A DNA stretch of 64,000 nt from Kwoniella bestiolae CBS 10118 (taxonomy: Eukaryota; Basidiomycota; Tremellomycetes; Tremellales; Cryptococcaceae): assembly GCF_000512585.2 (NCBI RefSeq), contig NC_089241.1, positions 1,736,001-1,800,000 on the forward strand, read 5' to 3'. Below are positions 60,138 to 64,000 of this stretch, one piece after another. A model generated the notes under the pieces. It ran no database searches. It had not been told where the DNA came from and saw only the letters and a list, made by a program, of their open reading frames with translations. Within the stretch, counting starts at the first letter, position 1, and every line of letters starts with the position of its first letter. The translations under genes and the position numbers were made by a program.

Positions 60138-62333
60138 ATGTCAGACTCAATCAACGACCCAGCTGCTGCTGCGGCTTCCGGCCCTTCAGGACCATTGGAA
60201 GAAGTTCAGGTGGACGTTAACAAGTTGACGGCGCTTTCGCCAGAAGTGATTTCCAAGCAGGCTACTGTGAGTTTGCCTCTGTCGTCAGCAAAACGAGCAA
60301 TCTGAGCTTCTGGGCTACCTCAATCTTCAAGTTTCAATAATCAATGCTGATGTCTTTGTGCCTTTGTGCATATCTGCAGATCAACATCGGTACGATCGGT
60401 CATGTAGCGCACGGTAAATCATCGACCGTACGAGCAATCTCTGGTGTTCAGACCGTTCGATTCAAAAACGAGTTGGAGAGGAATATTACCATTAAATTGG
60501 GTTATGCCAATGCCAAGGTGAGCTTGCTTTTCGTCGTCTGGGTGGCAAATTGGAGAGACAAGAGGAAGGAAGAAGGAAATGAGAGGAAGATATGGTTGAG
60601 CCAGAAATCATGGGATGGGAGTCGCAATGCGATACAGGAATCGACTCGAATCATGGTGGCGATAAAACTCGAGGAAGATCAGAATCATTCACGAGGAGTA
60701 TACGAGGAAGATGGGATACTTGCCCGTTCTGAGCTATAACTAACGTTTTTTTTACGTTTTTATACACTAGATATACAAATGTCAAAACCCCAACTGCCCC
60801 CCTCCATCATGCTACAAATCATACCCTTCGAGTAAAGAGAATAACCCTAAATGTGAGAGAACAGGATGTGATGGACGTATGGAGCTGTTGAGGTGAGCAT
60901 ACGATTCTCATGACTGTCGTGCAGTTCATATACAGAGCTGAATGTTTATCTTTACTGTTCACCTATCTCACACACAGACACGTATCTTTCGTTGATTGTC
61001 CCGGTCACGATATTCTGATGGCTACCATGTTGACAGGTGCAGCCGTTAGTGAGTATTACCATTCTTCAATAGCTGAATGATAACGTCAGCACGGAGACAT
61101 ACTGACTTGTCATTTTCACTCGTAGTGAACGGTGCTCTCCTCCTTATCGCAGGAAACGAATCATGTCCTCAACCACAAACAGGTGAACATCTAGCTGCCT
61201 TGGAAATTATCGGTGTCGACCCAAAAAACATTGTTATCCTACAGAACAAGATGGATTTAGTCAGAGAGAGTGAAGCTATGGAGCACTGTGAGAGTATCAA
61301 GAAGTTTGTTGAGGGTGAGTCAGCTTTGTACATCGCTTCTTCCCCCAGTAGGAGTTGTTAGCTGAATATCAATTTGTGAACAGGTACAACTGCCCGACTC
61401 GCCCCTATTATCCCAGTATCCGCTCAGCTGAAATTCAACATCGATGCTGTCGTACAAGCCATCACCAACATCGCTCCGCCAAATTATGATTTCACTGCTG
61501 ACCCACGAATGGTCGTCATTCGTTCGTTCGATGTTAACAAGCCTGGTGCTGGGGTGGACGAGTTGAAGGGCGGTGTTGCTGGTGGTTCTATCTTACAGGG
61601 TGTATTCAAGGTGAGTGCTTGCGGCTTCACCTCACTCAACCCTGTCTTCTCTTGTCTTCATACATGATCATATCTGTATAATGTTATCAAGCATAGGATC
61701 GCTGATATGAGGTATTGCATAGGTCGGCCAAGAAGTCGAGATCCGACCAGGACTGATCACGAGAGATCAAAATGGTGTCTGCACCTGTCGACCACTGAGG
61801 TCACGAATTGTTTCCTTGCACGCCGAGCAGAACCACTTGCAGTTCGCCGTACCTGGTGGTTTGATCGGTGTTGGTACTTTGGTGGATCCCGCGCTTTGTC
61901 GAGCAGATAGGTTGTTGGGTATGGTCATGAGTTCAGTTGGGAAAGGACCATCGATCTATACTGAGATCAAGGCTGAGGGTGGGTCATAGATCAGTGTCAG
62001 GTGTGATCGTGCCATGCTGACCCTAAATGACCATTCGTAGTGTTCCTGCTCAGAAGATTGTTAGGTGTAAAAACAGACGACAGCAAAAAAGCCAAAGTAT
62101 CCAAATTGGTTGTTGGTGAGACATTGTTCGTCAACATAGGAGCTTCTCAGACTGGTGGTAGGATCATGGCTGTCAAGGGTGGGGACGTCACGATAGCGTT
62201 GACTACTCCTGCATGTACCGAGAAGGGAGAGAAGATTGCGTTGTCGAGGAGAATCGATAAACATTGGAGATTGATTGGTTGGGGTAAAGTTAGGTCGGGT
62301 GGTACTTTGGCTGAGGTTGTTGATCAAGATTAG
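60138..62333 (+). CDS. GCD11: Translation initiation factor eIF2 gamma subunit
   Basis: ATG 60138, about seven exons, roughly 470 residues. GTPase motifs are all present: G1 GHVAHGKSSTV, switch I region ERNITIKLGYANAK, the zinc-ribbon-like IYKCQNPNCPPP...CERTGCDGRMELL, G3 DCPGHDILMATML, G4 NKMD, and G5 SAQLKFNID. Domains II and III follow (SFDVNKPGAGVDELKGGVAGGSI, CRPLRSRIVSLHAEQN, SKLVVGETLFVNIGASQTGG). The protein ends VVDQD. It carries Met-tRNAi to the 40S ribosome as part of the ternary complex. The intron at 60518-60770 is 253 bp and stays open in frame for about 220 bp before stopping. Confidence 0.97.
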
Positions 62334-62685
62334 GTTGTGGAGTGAGCGTTTTGTTGTTGTTGAGGAGGAGGCATGTGTAGATATTCATTTGAGAGATGAA
62401 GGCATATATATGTTAATTATGATGCATTTGATATAAAATCATACTCTATTTCATGTACTTGTATCCGGTTATGACGCCACATCCGGTATGTCACGCTCAC
62501 TTAACAGCAATCATCAACAATCAAGGTGAATCTGATCGCGTACACTTGTCGAGTGTCGATGATAACTAACATCAACTCGCCTTCTTCTTTGCTTCTTTTG
62601 CTTCTTTTGCATCAACACATAGAGTCAGATAACAATTTCGTATCGGTCGGATCTGTCAATTTAAGTTGCAGTCAAACGCTACAAC
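62334..62685. other. Intergenic: eIF2 gamma 3' region and MATH gene promoter
   Basis: About 350 bp, AT-rich near 62395-62445, with imperfect CTTCTTTTG repeats near 62583-62610. No gene is seen. Confidence 0.5.
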
Positions 62686-63971
62686 ATGACGAGTGTCCCA
62701 CCACCATATTCATCGAGGGATCATGCTCAAGGTGAGTGGTACTGTATGATGGTCATGGCGTATCGGTCATCCGTGCTGATGAGTATAACTTACTTTGTAC
62801 AATGTGTTGTTCTCCACTATCATGTATCTCCATTCCACGAAACCGACCACCATGTCTACTCCCCCCCCACCGCATTACACCCTAACCCACCGACCCCACC
62901 TCGCAGTTCAAGCTGTCCCTCCCGCCGCTTCTTCATCTTCCACCCCCGCCGCTCCATCAACATCGGGACATGAGTTCCAAGAGACCACCTCGGTATGTCT
63001 CGAGTGGAGGTTGACGGGGTTGAAGACTATGTATGAGAGTACGAGGGGTGAACAGAAGTCGTGAGTCTGACTTGTACAGATCAACCATCATCATCTTCAT
63101 CATCACCCAGTGTATGTTTCTCTAAGAGAGAGGAGGAGAGAGTACAGGGAAGCTGATGTGTATGGCTGGACTATTCAGCAAATGTATCAAATCGGCTGTC
63201 TTTGGAGATGCAGATAATCTGTGGGAAGTACTTTGGTACCCTAATGCGGGGACTTCGACTCAGACGGCTGGTGATCATGTTAGCTTGTATCTGTCTTGTG
63301 TGGTGAGTACTTAGCTCTATCTTCCTTATTTTTTTCGACCTTTGGTTCAATACACCGTATATCTGTATCATATCAACCATTCATGATGAGACGGTATAAC
63401 GATATCTGTGAGCTGACTATATCCAATCGTAATCGTGCATAGCCTACAGCGCAAGAACGCGATTCCTCCATCCAGAACAAATGGGTCCGCAAGGGACTAT
63501 GGTGGTTCAAATTTGAGATCCGACCTATCCCCTCCCCCGGCGACGCCACTCGTCCAACAGGACCAAGTACGAATAACAATCGCAACACCCCTCAAACGGA
63601 GGCACTAGCTTCAAAGGACGCATCGGATCATACCTTCGCGGTGAAAACTGCTAATTGGGGGTGGCAGGCTTTTGCGAAACGAGATGCGTTGTTCCAACAT
63701 CCCAGTGTATTACAGACGGACAGTTGCATGATCATCTGTACAATTCAGGCTCAACCGCAGGCTCCGGCTGGAGTCTGGTTGGGAGTGGGGCTACAACCGG
63801 CCATCAATACTGGTGGCGGTAGGACGGTTAGTGGCGGTGGGCTTAGCGCTTGGTCTACCTCTGATGGGTCTGCTGGAGGAGTAGCTGGAGGGACGTCTGC
63901 TGCTGGGGGGATTAGAAGGGTCGTACCTAAGGAATTGGTTAGTAGTGTTGGTTCGTTGTTGGATGATCCGC
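62686..63971 (+). CDS. MATH-domain (probably MATH-BTB) protein, truncated by the right edge
   Basis: Exons 62686-62731, 62907-63060, 63179-63302 and 63443-63971 join in phase; a donor at 63972 shows the gene continues past the window. After a Ser/Ala-rich leader, the MATH/TRAF-like fold is recognisable: FQETTSVCLEWRLTGLKTMYES, LWEVLWYPNAG, DHVSLYLSCV, KGLWWFKFEIR, WGWQAFAKRDALF and DSCMIICTI. The fourth exon ends VPKELVSSVGSLLDDP, which looks like the entry of a BTB domain, so a Cul3 adaptor of MATH-BTB type is likely but its second half is unseen. A start at ATG 62852, continuous with the second exon, is an alternative. Confidence 0.75.
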
Positions 63972-64000
63972 GTGAGTGATGGCGGTAATGTCAATTCTTC

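Noticed and set aside
1..64000. tRNA genes, transposons or a biosynthetic cluster
   Set aside because: I looked for B-box-like GGTTCGA sites, terminal repeats, transposase or reverse-transcriptase motifs and groups of tailoring enzymes; the GGTTCGA hits fall inside coding exons and none of the others were seen.

Overview
The window is nuclear DNA of a basidiomycete fungus, most likely a Tremellales yeast (Cryptococcus/Kwoniella type). The reasons are: genes cut by many short introns (mostly 50-100 bp) with GTRNGT donors, CTGAT/CTAAC branch sites just before the acceptor and YAG acceptors; compact spacing; and clear eukaryotic proteins (nucleoporin, PMT, Bcs1, eIF2 gamma). The genus is an inference from style and was not tested. 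I saw no tRNA, rRNA, transposon or CRISPR array. Exon models were built by eye from reading frames and splice sites. Where I summed the exons (kinase-like protein, DUF92, NAPE-PLD, HIS1, SOD1, NBP2-like and two uncharacterised genes), the totals are multiples of three.

Layout, left to right. 1-1800: the tail of one gene, a short protein-kinase-like gene, and decayed tandem copies of its last exon. 2081-3392 (+): a DUF92/TMEM19 membrane protein, convergent with a Nup155/Nup170 nucleoporin (3605-8915, -). 9569-13365 (-): a large disordered nuclear protein with an AT-hook and a C-terminal SANT/Myb-like segment. 14801-20561 (+): two tandem MFS transporter paralogues. 20790-23160 (-): a BCS1-type AAA ATPase, divergent from a NAPE-PLD-like metallo-hydrolase (24026-25592, +). 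About 1.7 kb without a convincing gene follows. 27341-29694 (+): an uncharacterised Ser-rich protein. 30101-33130 (-): a PMT4-type protein O-mannosyltransferase. 33529-37093 (-): an NADPH oxidase. 37407-39122 (+): an acidic RG-tailed protein.

39487-41504 (-): Yih1/IMPACT, divergent from a 7-kb SNF2-RING protein of the SHPRH/Irc20 type (42291-49204, +). 49590-50996 (-): HIS1, divergent from an Nbp2/Skb5-like SH3 protein (51666-53022, +). 53628-53894 (-): a doubtful small ORF. 54747-57463 (+): a secreted or ER-luminal glycoprotein. 58032-59184 (+): SOD1. 60138-62333 (+): eIF2 gamma (GCD11). 62686-64000 (+): a MATH(-BTB) protein running off the right edge.

Most genes are housekeeping and there is no cluster. 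There are loose functional links: Yih1 (Gcn2 control), eIF2 gamma and HIS1 all belong to translation or general amino-acid control, and NOX and SOD1 sit on opposite sides of superoxide metabolism. I read these as coincidence of location. The parts most worth a second look are the decayed kinase-exon array at the left edge, the MFS pair with a diverged micro-exon, the NOX gene in a Tremellales-like genome, the unnamed SANT/AT-hook protein, and several palindromic promoter elements.
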